Source: Streptomyces sp. HB132 (GTDB taxonomy: Bacteria; Actinomycetota; Actinomycetes; Streptomycetales; Streptomycetaceae). From it: a stretch of DNA of 64,000 nt. Position 1 is the first letter of the stretch; each line of letters starts with the position of its first letter. The translations under genes and the position numbers were made by a program. Shown in pieces: positions 45,920-54,091 of the stretch. The stretch lies in the NCBI RefSeq assembly GCF_016909575.1, contig NZ_JAFBGA010000006.1:310001-374000 (forward strand), written 5' to 3'. The notes below the pieces were generated by a model. It saw only the letters and a list, made by a program, of their open reading frames with translations, was not told where the DNA came from and ran no database searches.

Positions 45920-47155
45920 ATGACCCAGCCCGCAGACCCGGCGCCCGAGACGGCGTCGCCGTACCCGCAGTTCCCGATGCGACGCACCTGCCCGTTCAGC
46001 GAGCCGGGTGAGTACGCCGGACTGCGCGCGGACGAGCCCGTGTCGCGTGCCTCGCTCAAGGTGAACGGAAAGCCGACCTGGCTGGTCACCCGGCACGAAC
46101 ACGTCAAGCAGGTGCTCGGCGACCCGCGGGTGAGCTCCAATCTGAAGCGTCCCGGCTACCCGCACCAGTTCCACATCTCCGAGGAGATGCTGGCCCATGT
46201 CCGGCTGATGATGCTGTCCATGGACCCGCCGGACCACACGGCTCAACGCCGCATGCTGATACCGGAGTTCACGGCGAGGCGGACGAGGGAGATGCGCCCG
46301 CGCATCCAGGAGATCGTCGACGAGCGCATCGACGCCATGCTGGCCGCGGGCGGCCCGGTGGACCTGGTCCAGGCCCTCGCCCTGCCGGTGCCGTCGCTGA
46401 CCATCTGTGAACTGCTCGGGGTCCCCTACGGCGACCACGCCCAGTTCGAGGAGTGGTCGGCGGCCCTCATGAACCACGACCTGACCCCCGAGGAGTACGG
46501 GGCGGCGGTGCAGGCCCTGGACACGTACCTCGACAAGCTGGTCACCCTCAAGGAGACCGAGCCGGGTGACGACCTGATCAGCAGGTTCCTGGAGAAGAAC
46601 CGCACCGAGCAGGCCGCCGACCACATCGACGTGGTGACCATGGCCCGGATGATGCTGGTGGGCGGCCACGAGACCACGGCCAACATGATCGCGCTCGGTG
46701 TGCTCGCCCTGCTGGAGCACCCGGACCACATGGCCGAACTCCGGTCCGACGACACGTTGCTGCCGAACGCCATCGAGGAGTTGCTCCGGGTCTTCTCCAT
46801 ATCGGACTCGGGCACCGCCCGTGTCGCGGTCGAGGACATCGAGGTGGGCGGCGTCACCATCCGCGCCGGTGAGGGCATCCTCGCGCTGAACAACGCCGCC
46901 GACCACGACGAGAGGGTCTTCGCCGACCCCGGCACCCTCGACTTCCACCGCAAGGAGGCGCGCAGTCATCTCGCCTTCGGGTACGGGATCCACCAGTGCA
47001 TGGGCGCGAACCTGGCCCGCGCGGAGCTGGAGATCGTGTACGCCACCCTGCTCCGCCGCATTCCGGGCCTCCGGCTGGCCGTGCCCGTGGAAGAACTGCG
47101 GTACAAGGACGACGCCATGGTCTACGGCGTCTACGAGCTGCCCGTCACCTGGTGA
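45920..47155 (+). CDS. Cytochrome P450, tailoring monooxygenase (second of two)
   Basis: 411 residues, a paralogue of the preceding P450. I-helix GGHETT, ExxR in AIEELLR, heme Cys near 360 in FGYGIHQCMG. The start ATG 45920 follows GAGAGG; 55 bp separate it from the previous stop, so both genes share an operon. Conservation of every signature indicates both copies are active. They differ mostly in the N-terminal half and the B-C loop region that contacts substrate, which suggests different positions of oxidation. The ferredoxin immediately downstream probably supplies electrons to both. Confidence 0.93.
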   Translation: MTQPADPAPETASPYPQFPMRRTCPFSEPGEYAGLRADEPVSRASLKVNGKPTWLVTRHEHVKQVLGDPRVSSNLKRPGYPHQFHISEEMLAHVRLMMLSMDPPDHTAQRRMLIPEFTARRTREMRPRIQEIVDERIDAMLAAGGPVDLVQALALPVPSLTICELLGVPYGDHAQFEEWSAALMNHDLTPEEYGAAVQALDTYLDKLVTLKETEPGDDLISRFLEKNRTEQAADHIDVVTMARMMLVGGHETTANMIALGVLALLEHPDHMAELRSDDTLLPNAIEELLRVFSISDSGTARVAVEDIEVGGVTIRAGEGILALNNAADHDERVFADPGTLDFHRKEARSHLAFGYGIHQCMGANLARAELEIVYATLLRRIPGLRLAVPVEELRYKDDAMVYGVYELPVTW

Positions 47156-47181
47156 CGGCCGATCCGATCGGAATGACTGCC

Positions 47182-47373
47182 ATGCGTGTCACCACGGACC
47201 ACGACCGGTGTGTGGGCTCCGGCCAGTGCGCGATGCAGAGCCCTGAGGTCTTCGACCAGGACGACGACGGTCTCGTCGTCGTCCTCCAGGAGAAGCCGGG
47301 GGCGGAGCTGCTGGAGGAGGTCCACCGTGCGGTGGAACTGTGCCCGTCACAGTCCATCCGCGTCACCGGCTGA
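47182..47373 (+). CDS. Ferredoxin, 3Fe-4S type, P450 partner
   Basis: 63 residues, acidic. The cysteine pattern DRCVGSGQC...LCPSQSI is the CxxxxxC plus CP arrangement of actinobacterial P450 ferredoxins, which carry a 3Fe-4S cluster. It lies 26 bp after the second P450 and would pass electrons from a reductase encoded elsewhere. ATG 47182 is preferred, with GGA 9 nt upstream. An in-frame ATG at 47173 touches that site. Confidence 0.9.
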   Translation: MRVTTDHDRCVGSGQCAMQSPEVFDQDDDGLVVVLQEKPGAELLEEVHRAVELCPSQSIRVTG

Positions 47374-47462
47374 TCCGTAGCCCGCCTCGACGCCGTGGTG
47401 CCGTGCGCGACGACGGACGGCACCACGGTGCGCACGACGACGACGACCGAGGACGTGAACCC

Positions 47463-48797
47463 GTGGTGACGAACCGACCTCGTTCCGCCGGATCGGGACC
47501 GCCCGTCGAGCCTGTCCACGCACCCGGCGCCCGGCCGGGCCGGCCGTGGCCGACGCGTCCGTACGCCGGTTCCGGCACCGCGCGGGAGGCCAACAGCCGG
47601 TACAAGCAGCTGATCGCGAACGGCACGACGGACCTGTCGGTGGCCTTCGACCTGCCCACTCGGGTGGGACGCGACTCGGACGCCCCCGTCGCCTCCGGCG
47701 AGGTCGGCAGGACCGGCGTGGCCGTCGACTCCATCGACGACATGCGCGTCCTCCTCGGCGGGATCCCGCTGGCCGAGGTCTCCACGTCGATGACGGTCGA
47801 CGCCCCCGCCTCCCTGCTGCTCCTGCTCTACCAACTGGTCGCAGAGGAGCAGGGGGTCGGCGCCGGTCTGCTGACGGGCGGGATCCGGAACGACGTGCTG
47901 CAGGAGTACATCGCTCGCGGCACGTGCATCTTCCCGCCGAAGCCTTCCCTGCGGCTGACCGCGGATGTCTTCACCTACTGCAGGGCCGAGATCCCGCGGT
48001 GGGACACGCTCGCGGTCTCCGGCCACCGCATGGCCGAGGCGGGCGCGTCGCCCGCACAGGAGATCGCGTTCACCCTGGCCGACGGCATCCAGTACGTGCG
48101 CGCGGCGGTCGCGGCCGGCGTCGACGTCGACGAATTCGCCCCGCGGCTCTCCTTCTCCTTCACGACCCGTACAGCACACCGGGGGGCCGCCGGACTCCGT
48201 GCCGCACGGCGGATCTGGGCACGGGTGATGCGCGAGGAGTTCGGGGCGAGGAAGCCCGGGTCCCTGGCGCCGCGGGTCCTGGCGTACGAGGCGGACGGGA
48301 CCACTGCGGCTTCCTCCCCCTCCGGATGCCGGGTCGCCGGGGGGACGACCGACGACGTCGAGGCGGCGGCGGTCGAACTGATGCGGAGGGTCGAGGACCT
48401 CGGCGGGGCCGTCGCGGCCATCGAACACGGCTACCAGGCAGGCGAGATAGACGGCCACGCACGCCGTGTCGCCCGGGAGACCGGCTCCGGCGTGCGGACC
48501 GCCGTCGCAGTGGACCGCTTCCGGCCCGGCGTGCCAGGCGCGGTGGAGTCTCCCGGACCTCTCCGCGTCGCTCCCTCCGTCGAGGTCGGACAGGCCGAAC
48601 GCCTCGCCAAACTCCGCGCCTGGCGGGATCAGGACCGCGTGGACCGCCGCCTCGCCGGCGTGCAGAAGGCTGCGGCAGGGGACGACAACGTGCTGTACCC
48701 GATGAAGGACGCCCTGTCCGCCGGAGCGACCGTGGGCGAGGTCTGCGACGCCTTGCGCGAGATCTGGGGCACGCACACCCCCGGCGGATTCTGCTGA
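47463..48797 (+). CDS. Methylmalonyl-CoA mutase-like protein with lost catalytic residues
   Basis: 444 residues related to the large barrel subunit of acyl-CoA mutases: RPYAGSGTAREANSRYK near 32-48, LSVAFDLPTRVG, EYIARGTCIFPPKPSLRLT near 148-165, ADGIQYVRA. Known active enzymes are over 500 residues. Here about 85 residues are missing around residues 280-292, between LRAARRIWARVMREEFGA and DLGGAVAAIEHGY. The conserved GTIQND is GGIRND (139-144) and the catalytic GYHM is GHRM (187-190). No B12-binding domain is attached. It ends the P450-ferredoxin operon, 89 bp after the ferredoxin, starting at GTG 47463 (GAGG 10 nt upstream). It is probably not a working mutase; it may be decaying or have another role. 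Confidence 0.8.
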   Translation: MVTNRPRSAGSGPPVEPVHAPGARPGRPWPTRPYAGSGTAREANSRYKQLIANGTTDLSVAFDLPTRVGRDSDAPVASGEVGRTGVAVDSIDDMRVLLGGIPLAEVSTSMTVDAPASLLLLLYQLVAEEQGVGAGLLTGGIRNDVLQEYIARGTCIFPPKPSLRLTADVFTYCRAEIPRWDTLAVSGHRMAEAGASPAQEIAFTLADGIQYVRAAVAAGVDVDEFAPRLSFSFTTRTAHRGAAGLRAARRIWARVMREEFGARKPGSLAPRVLAYEADGTTAASSPSGCRVAGGTTDDVEAAAVELMRRVEDLGGAVAAIEHGYQAGEIDGHARRVARETGSGVRTAVAVDRFRPGVPGAVESPGPLRVAPSVEVGQAERLAKLRAWRDQDRVDRRLAGVQKAAAGDDNVLYPMKDALSAGATVGEVCDALREIWGTHTPGGFC

Positions 48798-48838
48798 ACC
48801 GCCCGCGGGCGGGCCGGGCCCCCGGGCCGGGTGGTTTT
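48797..48838. terminator. Terminator between the tailoring operon and the SDR gene
   Basis: AACCGCCCG at the stop codon pairs with CGGGTGGTT at 48828-48836 (one G-U), enclosing further GC palindromes (CCGCCCGCGGGCGG; CCGGGCCCCCGGG). TTTT follows at 48835-48838. Its position between convergent genes suits bidirectional use. Confidence 0.65.
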
Positions 48839-48860
48839 CACCGCACCGGCGCGGGACGCC

Positions 48861-49733
48861 TCACTCCGTGCCCCCTCCGGGCCGGGGGCCGACGAGGGAC
48901 TGGGCCTGCTGCAGGAAGAGCGGCAGCCACTGCTCGTAGGAGGCGGTGCCCAGATACTCCAGCGCCGTCTCCGCGTCCTTGCCGACCGGCGTGTGCAGGG
49001 GTGTCCCGGGGTCGTCGACGGCGGCGAGCACCGCCTCGGCCACCTCGCCGCAGTCGCCGGCACCCTCCTGGACCCGGGCGAGAAACCGCGCGGTCCACGC
49101 CCGGTCCGCGGTGTACGGGTCGGCCGCGGACACTTGCGAGGGGGCGGCGTCCAGAGGGCTGTCGCGGTTGATGCGGGAGGCGAAGCTGCCGGGTTCGAGG
49201 CATACCACGCGGATCCCGAAGGGCCGCACCTCCGCGGACAGTGCCTCGCTGAGCGTGCCCAGGGCGGCCTTGCTGGCGGCGTAGAAGCCGCCGTGCGGCA
49301 CGGCGAACGTACGGCCGGCCAGGGAGGAGACGTTGACGACGACGCCGCTGCCGCGGGCGCGCATGGAGGGCAGCACCGCGCGCACGGTCCGCAGCGGCCC
49401 CCAGAGGTTGGTCTCCAGCACCGCACGCGCCTCGTCCTGCGGCATGGTCTCGACGGTCCCGGTGCGGTCGATGCCGGCGTTGTTGACCAGCACGTCGATG
49501 GAACCGTGCCGTTCGAGCACCCCTGCGACAGCGGCGGCGACGGAGGCGTCGTCGGTGACATCGAGCCGGGGCACGTCCAGGGTGAGGTTCTCCGCCCGGG
49601 CGCGGTCGAGCAGTTCACCGGCGGTGGCGGGATCGCGTACGCAGGCGTGGACGCGATCCCCCCTGCGGGCGAACGCGAGCGCGGTCTCCAAACCGATACC
49701 GCTGCTGCAACCGGTGATGAGGACCGACGTCAT
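48861..49733 (-). CDS. Short-chain dehydrogenase/reductase, cluster tailoring enzyme
   Basis: 290 residues, classical SDR. Cofactor motif TGCSSGIG near 8-15, NNAG near 89, catalytic Ser in NVSSLAG, and YxxxK in FYAASKAALG. It would oxidise an alcohol or reduce a ketone with NAD(P). The C-terminal extension (about 40 residues after the core) is usual for this subgroup. It is transcribed alone from a cluster-type TAGGGG promoter, which argues that it belongs to the biosynthetic regulon and marks the right edge of the cluster. The start is ATG 49733 with AGG 9 nt upstream. Substrate unknown. Confidence 0.88.
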   Translation of the reverse strand: MTSVLITGCSSGIGLETALAFARRGDRVHACVRDPATAGELLDRARAENLTLDVPRLDVTDDASVAAAVAGVLERHGSIDVLVNNAGIDRTGTVETMPQDEARAVLETNLWGPLRTVRAVLPSMRARGSGVVVNVSSLAGRTFAVPHGGFYAASKAALGTLSEALSAEVRPFGIRVVCLEPGSFASRINRDSPLDAAPSQVSAADPYTADRAWTARFLARVQEGAGDCGEVAEAVLAAVDDPGTPLHTPVGKDAETALEYLGTASYEQWLPLFLQQAQSLVGPRPGGGTE

Positions 49734-49780
49734 GGTGTATCGCCTGCTTTCGGGGCGTCGGATGACGGGATTCGGTCGGC

Positions 49781-49826
49781 AGCCTACGAACGCGTCTCCT
49801 CGGGCCGCAGCCCCTACGAGCCCCTA
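49781..49826 (-). promoter_or_regulatory. Cluster-type promoter/operator of the SDR gene
   Basis: On the minus strand: TAGGGG-N4-TAGGGG (49826-49811), exactly 24 bp, TAGGCT (49786-49781), 48 bp before the ATG. It is the rightmost copy of the shared promoter layout and sits 76 bp from the first chromosomal remnant. Confidence 0.72.
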
Positions 49827-49902
49827 GGGGGTCTCTGATTCGCACCCCGCCGCCAGGACCGCCTCGGCCGCCCGTTCGAACGGACCGCTACCATGCCCGC
49901 TC

Positions 49903-50220
49903 ATGAATGACGACGTACGCAACATCGTGCTCGGTCTCATAGCCGCCGGAATCAGCGCCGCCTTCGGGTGGCTCGCCCGGACGTACCTCTGGCGACGCGG
50001 ACTCCGCCGCAAGCAGGCGTTCTTCGGGATGCCGGGGAACTCCGAGTGCCTGCTCGTCGTCAACCGCGACGCCGGCGGCGACGGCGAGCCGGACAGGTCC
50101 CTGCAGTGGAGATTCTGGGACTCAGCCGCCCTTCCCGATGACCTCGTCCCCTACACCCGACTGGCTATCGCGAAGATCCAGAGCGCTGAGCTGCACAGTG
50201 AGACGGGCTGGCCCGCATGA
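49903..50220 (+). pseudogene. Truncated membrane protein of unknown function
   Basis: The first 60 or so residues (MNDDVRNIVLGLIAAGISAA... one hydrophobic helix, then WRRGLRRKQAFFG and ECLLVVNRDAG) look like the N-terminus of a widespread Streptomyces membrane-anchored protein that, from memory, is much longer. After RDAGG (about 50085) the sequence changes character and ends after 105 residues. This suggests a deletion joined the gene to unrelated DNA. Function unknown; the truncation is inferred from remembered family length. Confidence 0.55.
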
Positions 50221-50251
50221 CCGGCACTTCCCGACCAGCGCACCCAGTGGC

Positions 50252-50833
50252 GTGCCCGTTGCGACGGCGGCCGGTCGCCCGGACACCCGACTCGCGATGA
50301 TTCGCGGGAACTCGGCATCGGGCAAGTCGAGCGTGGCCCAGGGGCTGCGAGATCACTACGGCCGCGGTGTCGCGATCGTGGGCCAGGACGTGATCCGCCG
50401 GACCGTGCTGCGCGAGCACGACACCACCGGCGGCGCCGGCATCGCACTGCTGGGCAGGATCGCCCGCCACGCCCTGGACGCCGGCTTCCACGTTGCACTC
50501 GAAGAGATCCGGTACGCCGACCACTACAGCCACATGATCACGTCACTGGTACGGGACCACCGCGGAGTCTCGGCCTGCTACTACCTGGACGTGCCGCTGG
50601 AGACGACGTTGGCACGGCACGCATCGAAGGCGGACGCCGCGTACTTGAAGCAAGTCACCGACAGCCACCTCACCTCGTGGTATCGGGAGCTGGAGCTGCT
50701 GCCCGGAGGTCTGGAAGCCGTGATCCCGGTCGACAGCACGCTGCAAGGCACCGTCGCCCGGATCGTGCGCGACACCGATCTGCCCCCGCCGCCCAGCCCT
50801 TGCAGTGCGAGCCGTCACAGGGAGACTCCATGA
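50252..50833 (+). CDS. P-loop nucleoside/small-molecule kinase-like protein
   Basis: About 193 residues. Walker A is GNSASGKSS near residue 19, followed by VAIVGQDVIRRTVLREHD (Walker B-like aspartate) and YYLDVPLETTLARH, a lid-like segment found in uridine-kinase/zeta-toxin-type ATPases. It probably phosphorylates a small substrate. GTG 50252 is the most likely start, ATG 50297 a later option; both lack a strong ribosome site, and the upstream DNA may be damaged. It overlaps the following gene start by 4 bp. Confidence 0.7.
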   Translation: MPVATAAGRPDTRLAMIRGNSASGKSSVAQGLRDHYGRGVAIVGQDVIRRTVLREHDTTGGAGIALLGRIARHALDAGFHVALEEIRYADHYSHMITSLVRDHRGVSACYYLDVPLETTLARHASKADAAYLKQVTDSHLTSWYRELELLPGGLEAVIPVDSTLQGTVARIVRDTDLPPPPSPCSASRHRETP

Positions 50834-51472
50834 ACTCTCTGGTGCTGATGTCCGATCCGCAGGTCGCGGCGATCCCGGTGCGCGAGTGCGGAGAGCCGCT
50901 CGTCGACGTGCGCGGCCACGACTTCCGCGTCGACCCCCGCAAGCAAGACCCGCTGGGCGCGTTCGCCCACGTCCGTGAAGGCATCCTCGCCCGCCTGAAA
51001 CATGCCCGCTCGCTTTTGCCCGCCGGCACCGACCTGCTGTTCATCGAGGGCTCCCGGCCACTGGCCCTCCAGCAGAGCTACTTCACCGAGTACCGCGAGG
51101 AGCTGGCCGCCGCCCACCCCGACTGGACACCTGCACCATGCCGCCAGCCGGTACGTGTCTCCGCCGGAGATCGCGCCGCACTCCGCAGGCGCGGCCGTGG
51201 ACGTCACCCTCGTCGACCAGGACGGCCACGAACTCGACCTCGGCACCCGCGTCAACGCCTCCCCCGAGGAAAGCAACGGGGCCTGCTTCACTCACGCCCT
51301 CAACCTAAGCAACCAGGCGCGCCACCACCGCACTCTGCTGCTCAACGCCATGGAGAGCGCGGGCTTTACGAACTATGGAACCGAGTTCTGGCACTTCTCT
51401 GCAGCGGACCGGTACGACGCGCTGATGCGCCAGGAGCCGCACGCGCGGTACGGGCCGATCGAACTGCCCTAG
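50830..51472 (+). pseudogene. Frameshifted D-Ala-D-Ala dipeptidase-like gene (M15/VanX family)
   Basis: The first half (ATG 50830; FIEGSRPLALQQSYFTEYREEL) and second half (ASRYVSPPEIAPHSAGAAVDVTL...YGTEFWHFS) belong to one zinc peptidase of the VanX/M15 type, but they lie in different frames. The shift is near 51,125-51,145, after HPDW. The zinc motif (SAGAAVD with its His) and the distal EFWHFS are both in the second frame. Either a true pseudogene or a one-base sequencing error. Confidence 0.75.
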
Positions 51473-51602
51473 CACGCCGGCGGACTCGTCCACTTCCCCG
51501 CCACCCCGCTCCGATCCGCAGACACAGGAGTGCGGCGGCCACCGTTCCACGACCGGTCCGCACGACCGCGACGGACGGACAGCGCACCGAACGGAGGCAC
51601 GT

Positions 51603-52505
51603 ATGCCCGACGACACCCAGCAGACGATCCCGGCCGTCCCGAGCCCGTCGGCCGGCGACGCACCGCCCGAGCACCACATGCACCTGCTCGGGCGGTACTA
51701 CCGCCACGTGGAAGCCGGTCGTAAGACGATCGAAGTGAGGGTGGCCCCTCCGAACAAGCGCGACATCGAGGTCGGCGACACGGTCATCTTCCATGACCGG
51801 GACACTGGGCGGGAACTCGACGTCATCGTGCATCGGATCACCCTGTACTCCTCCTTCGAGGACCTGCTCCGCTCGGAGGACACGGCTCGCATCGACCCGG
51901 ACGGGCTGCCCGGAGAGCTGCTCGCCAACCTCCGCGGCATCTACCCACCGGACGAGGAAGCCCTCGGCGTGCTCGCCCTTTCCTTCGACCACCGCCCCGC
52001 CCGGCCCGGCCGCCGCATGCCGGTGACAGCCGAGGAGTATGCGCTGACCGTCCCCCACCACACGGTGTACGGCTGCCTGTACGTCCGCGACGCGCACGAC
52101 CGGCCCATCCAGCTCCGCTCGGTCTACGGCTCGAGACTCTGGCATTTTCCGGGCGGCGACTTGGACACCCCGGACGAGGACCCGCTGCAGACCGCTCAGC
52201 GCGAGGCGGTCGAGGAGACGGGCCTCGAACTCGGTCTGGACACGCCGAAGCTGCTTCTCACGCACTTCATGCACGCCGGTTCGCGCCTGCCGTTGAACAA
52301 GGTCGGACTCATCTTCGACGGAGGGCAGCTGACCGCCGAACAGCTCGGCCGGATCCGCCTCGACCCCGCCGAGCACGACATGTGGGCCGTCCACGACCTC
52401 GCGACCTGGCAGGAGCTGATGGCACCGCGCGCCTTCGCCCGTCTCGACGCCATCGAACGAGCAAGGCGCGGTGACGGCCCCACCTTCCTGTTCACGCACA
52501 CCTGA
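51603..52505 (+). CDS. ASCH domain fused to NUDIX hydrolase
   Basis: 300 residues in two parts. Residues about 25-120 are ASCH-like (HLLGRYYRHVEAGRKTIEVR, VGDTVIFHDRDTGREL), a fold thought to bind RNA or modified nucleotides. Residues about 145-290 are a NUDIX hydrolase with the box ending REAVEETGLEL; the spacing between its first glycine and first glutamate is one residue longer than the usual consensus. It would hydrolyse a nucleoside diphosphate-linked compound. ATG 51603 follows GGAGG by about 5 nt, a strong ribosome site. It is one of the few intact genes in the debris zone and looks functional. Confidence 0.82.
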   Translation: MPDDTQQTIPAVPSPSAGDAPPEHHMHLLGRYYRHVEAGRKTIEVRVAPPNKRDIEVGDTVIFHDRDTGRELDVIVHRITLYSSFEDLLRSEDTARIDPDGLPGELLANLRGIYPPDEEALGVLALSFDHRPARPGRRMPVTAEEYALTVPHHTVYGCLYVRDAHDRPIQLRSVYGSRLWHFPGGDLDTPDEDPLQTAQREAVEETGLELGLDTPKLLLTHFMHAGSRLPLNKVGLIFDGGQLTAEQLGRIRLDPAEHDMWAVHDLATWQELMAPRAFARLDAIERARRGDGPTFLFTHT

Positions 52506-52533
52506 CCTTCACCATCCCTGTCAAGAGGCAACC

Positions 52534-52950
52534 GTGCCCGCCGAGGACACCAACACCCGGGCCTGGCACATCTGCGGCCAGCGCCAAATGGCCCGCGCCT
52601 ACACACCGCCGACCCCCGACCGGCTCAGCTGGACGCGCTGAGAAGGGCGCGGACCAGGGGCGGAGGTCCTCGGCGATGTCGCCGGCCGCCGTGTCCTGGA
52701 CATCGGCTCCGGGGCTGGACACCATGCCGTCCACCTTGCCCAGGCTCACAGAGCGCGCGTCACTGGCATCGAACTGTCCCCGCCCCAGCGCGAACGCGCA
52801 GTCTCCGTCCACGCGGACGCAGGGGGCGTGGAGTTCGTCCAGGCGAACGTGACCGAGTACCTGGCCGGAGTCGAGCCGTCCGACGCCGCGTACGCGCTCG
52901 GGACGCTCTCCTTCACTGATCCGCACCGCTCGCTACCGGCACTGCGCGGG
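52534..52950 (+). pseudogene. Methyltransferase remnant with in-frame stop
   Basis: GTG 52534 follows GAGG. The protein reads PAEDTNTRAWHICGQRQMAR...RLSWTR, hits a TGA at 52639 where a Trp is expected, and continues in the same frame through the SAM motif VLDIGSGAGHHAVHLAQ and GIELSPPQRERA. The similarity stops abruptly at about 52950 (SLPALR), where an unrelated gene tail in the opposite direction begins. The 3' half is missing. Confidence 0.8.
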
Positions 52951-53028
52951 TCAGACGGCCTTAGCCACAGGCTCAACGATCGCGACGCACTCCACATGGT
53001 GCGTCATCGGAAAGATGTCGGCCTGAGC
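52951..53028 (-). pseudogene. C-terminal scrap of a 23S rRNA uracil methyltransferase (RlmC/RlmD type)
   Basis: On the minus strand 25 codons plus stop read DIFPMTHHVECVAIVEPV, the characteristic C-terminal end of TrmA/RlmD-family enzymes. Nothing upstream in this frame continues the family, so only the tail is left, fused against the methyltransferase remnant. Confidence 0.7.
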
Positions 53029-53089
53029 GGGGCACGGAAAAGACCAGGTCAGAGCGGCTTTCTCGGCTCGCCGTGCAGCGTGAGTGCGC

Positions 53090-53356
53090 GGAGAGCGTCA
53101 AACGGGCGTCACGGTCGACAACCCATCCCGCCCAGTCGTGCCGCTCACCGCATCCCTGAAGGTCCCGCCCAGCCTCAAATTCTGGATCTACGACGACCGC
53201 CGGGTCGTCACCGAGACCTGGCACGCGGAACTCTGGCTCGACGACGCCGACACCCTCGCCCTCTACGCCAGGACCCGCACTCCGGGAATCCGCCGTCTAC
53301 GGGGCCGACGCCACAACGTCATCACCGCCGCCAGGCCCGCCCTGAACCCACACTGA
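53090..53356 (+). pseudogene. C-terminal remnant of an XRE-type regulator
   Basis: The text FWIYDDRRVVTETWHAELW and DADTLALYAR resembles the ligand-like C-terminal domain of Streptomyces XRE regulators. The next expected block (ESAVYGADA) is in another frame, and HNVITAARPALNP is back in the first frame. Compensating frameshifts and the missing HTH half indicate a dead fragment. Confidence 0.6.
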
Positions 53357-53594
53357 CTGCCCGCGCCGAACAGAGTGCCCTCCCGGTTGCCCAGCGGAGA
53401 GCCGCACCCGTCTACTACATCGCCAGGCAGCGAACCCGATCATGACCTTCTGAACGCTTTCGACGAATCGAGGTCGGAGAACCACGAAATCCCGCCAAAT
53501 CTAATGATCGGACGGGATCTCGTGAACCGCACTTGGGCCAACTCAAGAACGGCTCCCTACCGACGTACGCTCCACCTGGACGGCGTCGCCTCTA
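53357..53594. other. Gap without a recognisable gene
   Basis: Lower GC than the surroundings. I see no conserved protein fragment, RNA gene or clear promoter here. Confidence 0.5.
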
Positions 53595-53894
53595 CTAATA
53601 CTTCAGGTAGAGGTGCCACTTCATGACCCCGTCTGTGCCGGGAAACTCCCGGCACTGCGCCTGCCACCAGGGATTCTTGTTCTGCCAGTACACTGCGGCG
53701 TTATAGCATGCAGACGGAGTGAGGTGGCTGCTGTAGAAGTGCCATACCGCAGCCGCGCTCCGAGCTTCTACGGGGCTGACAATTGACGGGGTAACAGTAG
53801 ACGCTGCGGGAGCTGCCTGGGCCGGTGCCGCCAAGGCACCCAATGTGAGCGTGGCCCCGAGGGCGAGCCCTCCAATAATGTTGCGAATGCGCAT
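53595..53894 (-). CDS. Small secreted protein of unknown function
   Basis: 99 residues. A clear Sec signal peptide (MRIRN, hydrophobic core, APAQAAPA cleavage area near residue 28) is followed by a mature part of about 70 residues rich in Trp/Tyr, with two cysteines that could form a disulphide (SACYNAAVYW, AQCREFPG). AAAGG lies 10 nt before ATG 53894. It is divergent from the AfsR-like regulator. No family name recognised. Confidence 0.7.
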   Translation of the reverse strand: MRIRNIIGGLALGATLTLGALAAPAQAAPAASTVTPSIVSPVEARSAAAVWHFYSSHLTPSACYNAAVYWQNKNPWWQAQCREFPGTDGVMKWHLYLKY

Positions 53895-54091
53895 GGTGCT
53901 GCTGCCTTTCGTCGAAGTTTGCGAATGGTATGTACCTGTCTTCCATGTCCCTGTCGGGCTATGGACCGCCTGGTTTGGGACACGTCGGCAACTATGCTCG
54001 GCCGACTTGCGAGGAACCTTGCCGAAACCTTGATGTAGCAGGTCACAGTGGGTGTTCTTGCTCCTGCCGCCTGCGCGAGAGACACCACGAC

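Noticed and set aside
47463..48797. Methylmalonyl-CoA supply for the methyl-branched extender
   Set aside because: The catalytic Tyr/His and substrate-contact residues are replaced and a barrel segment is missing, so normal mutase activity is not credible.
53375..53626. Short plus-strand frame between the XRE remnant and the secreted protein
   Set aside because: No motif or ribosome site, and it runs into the opposite gene's 3' end. A transposase scrap was considered but not supported.
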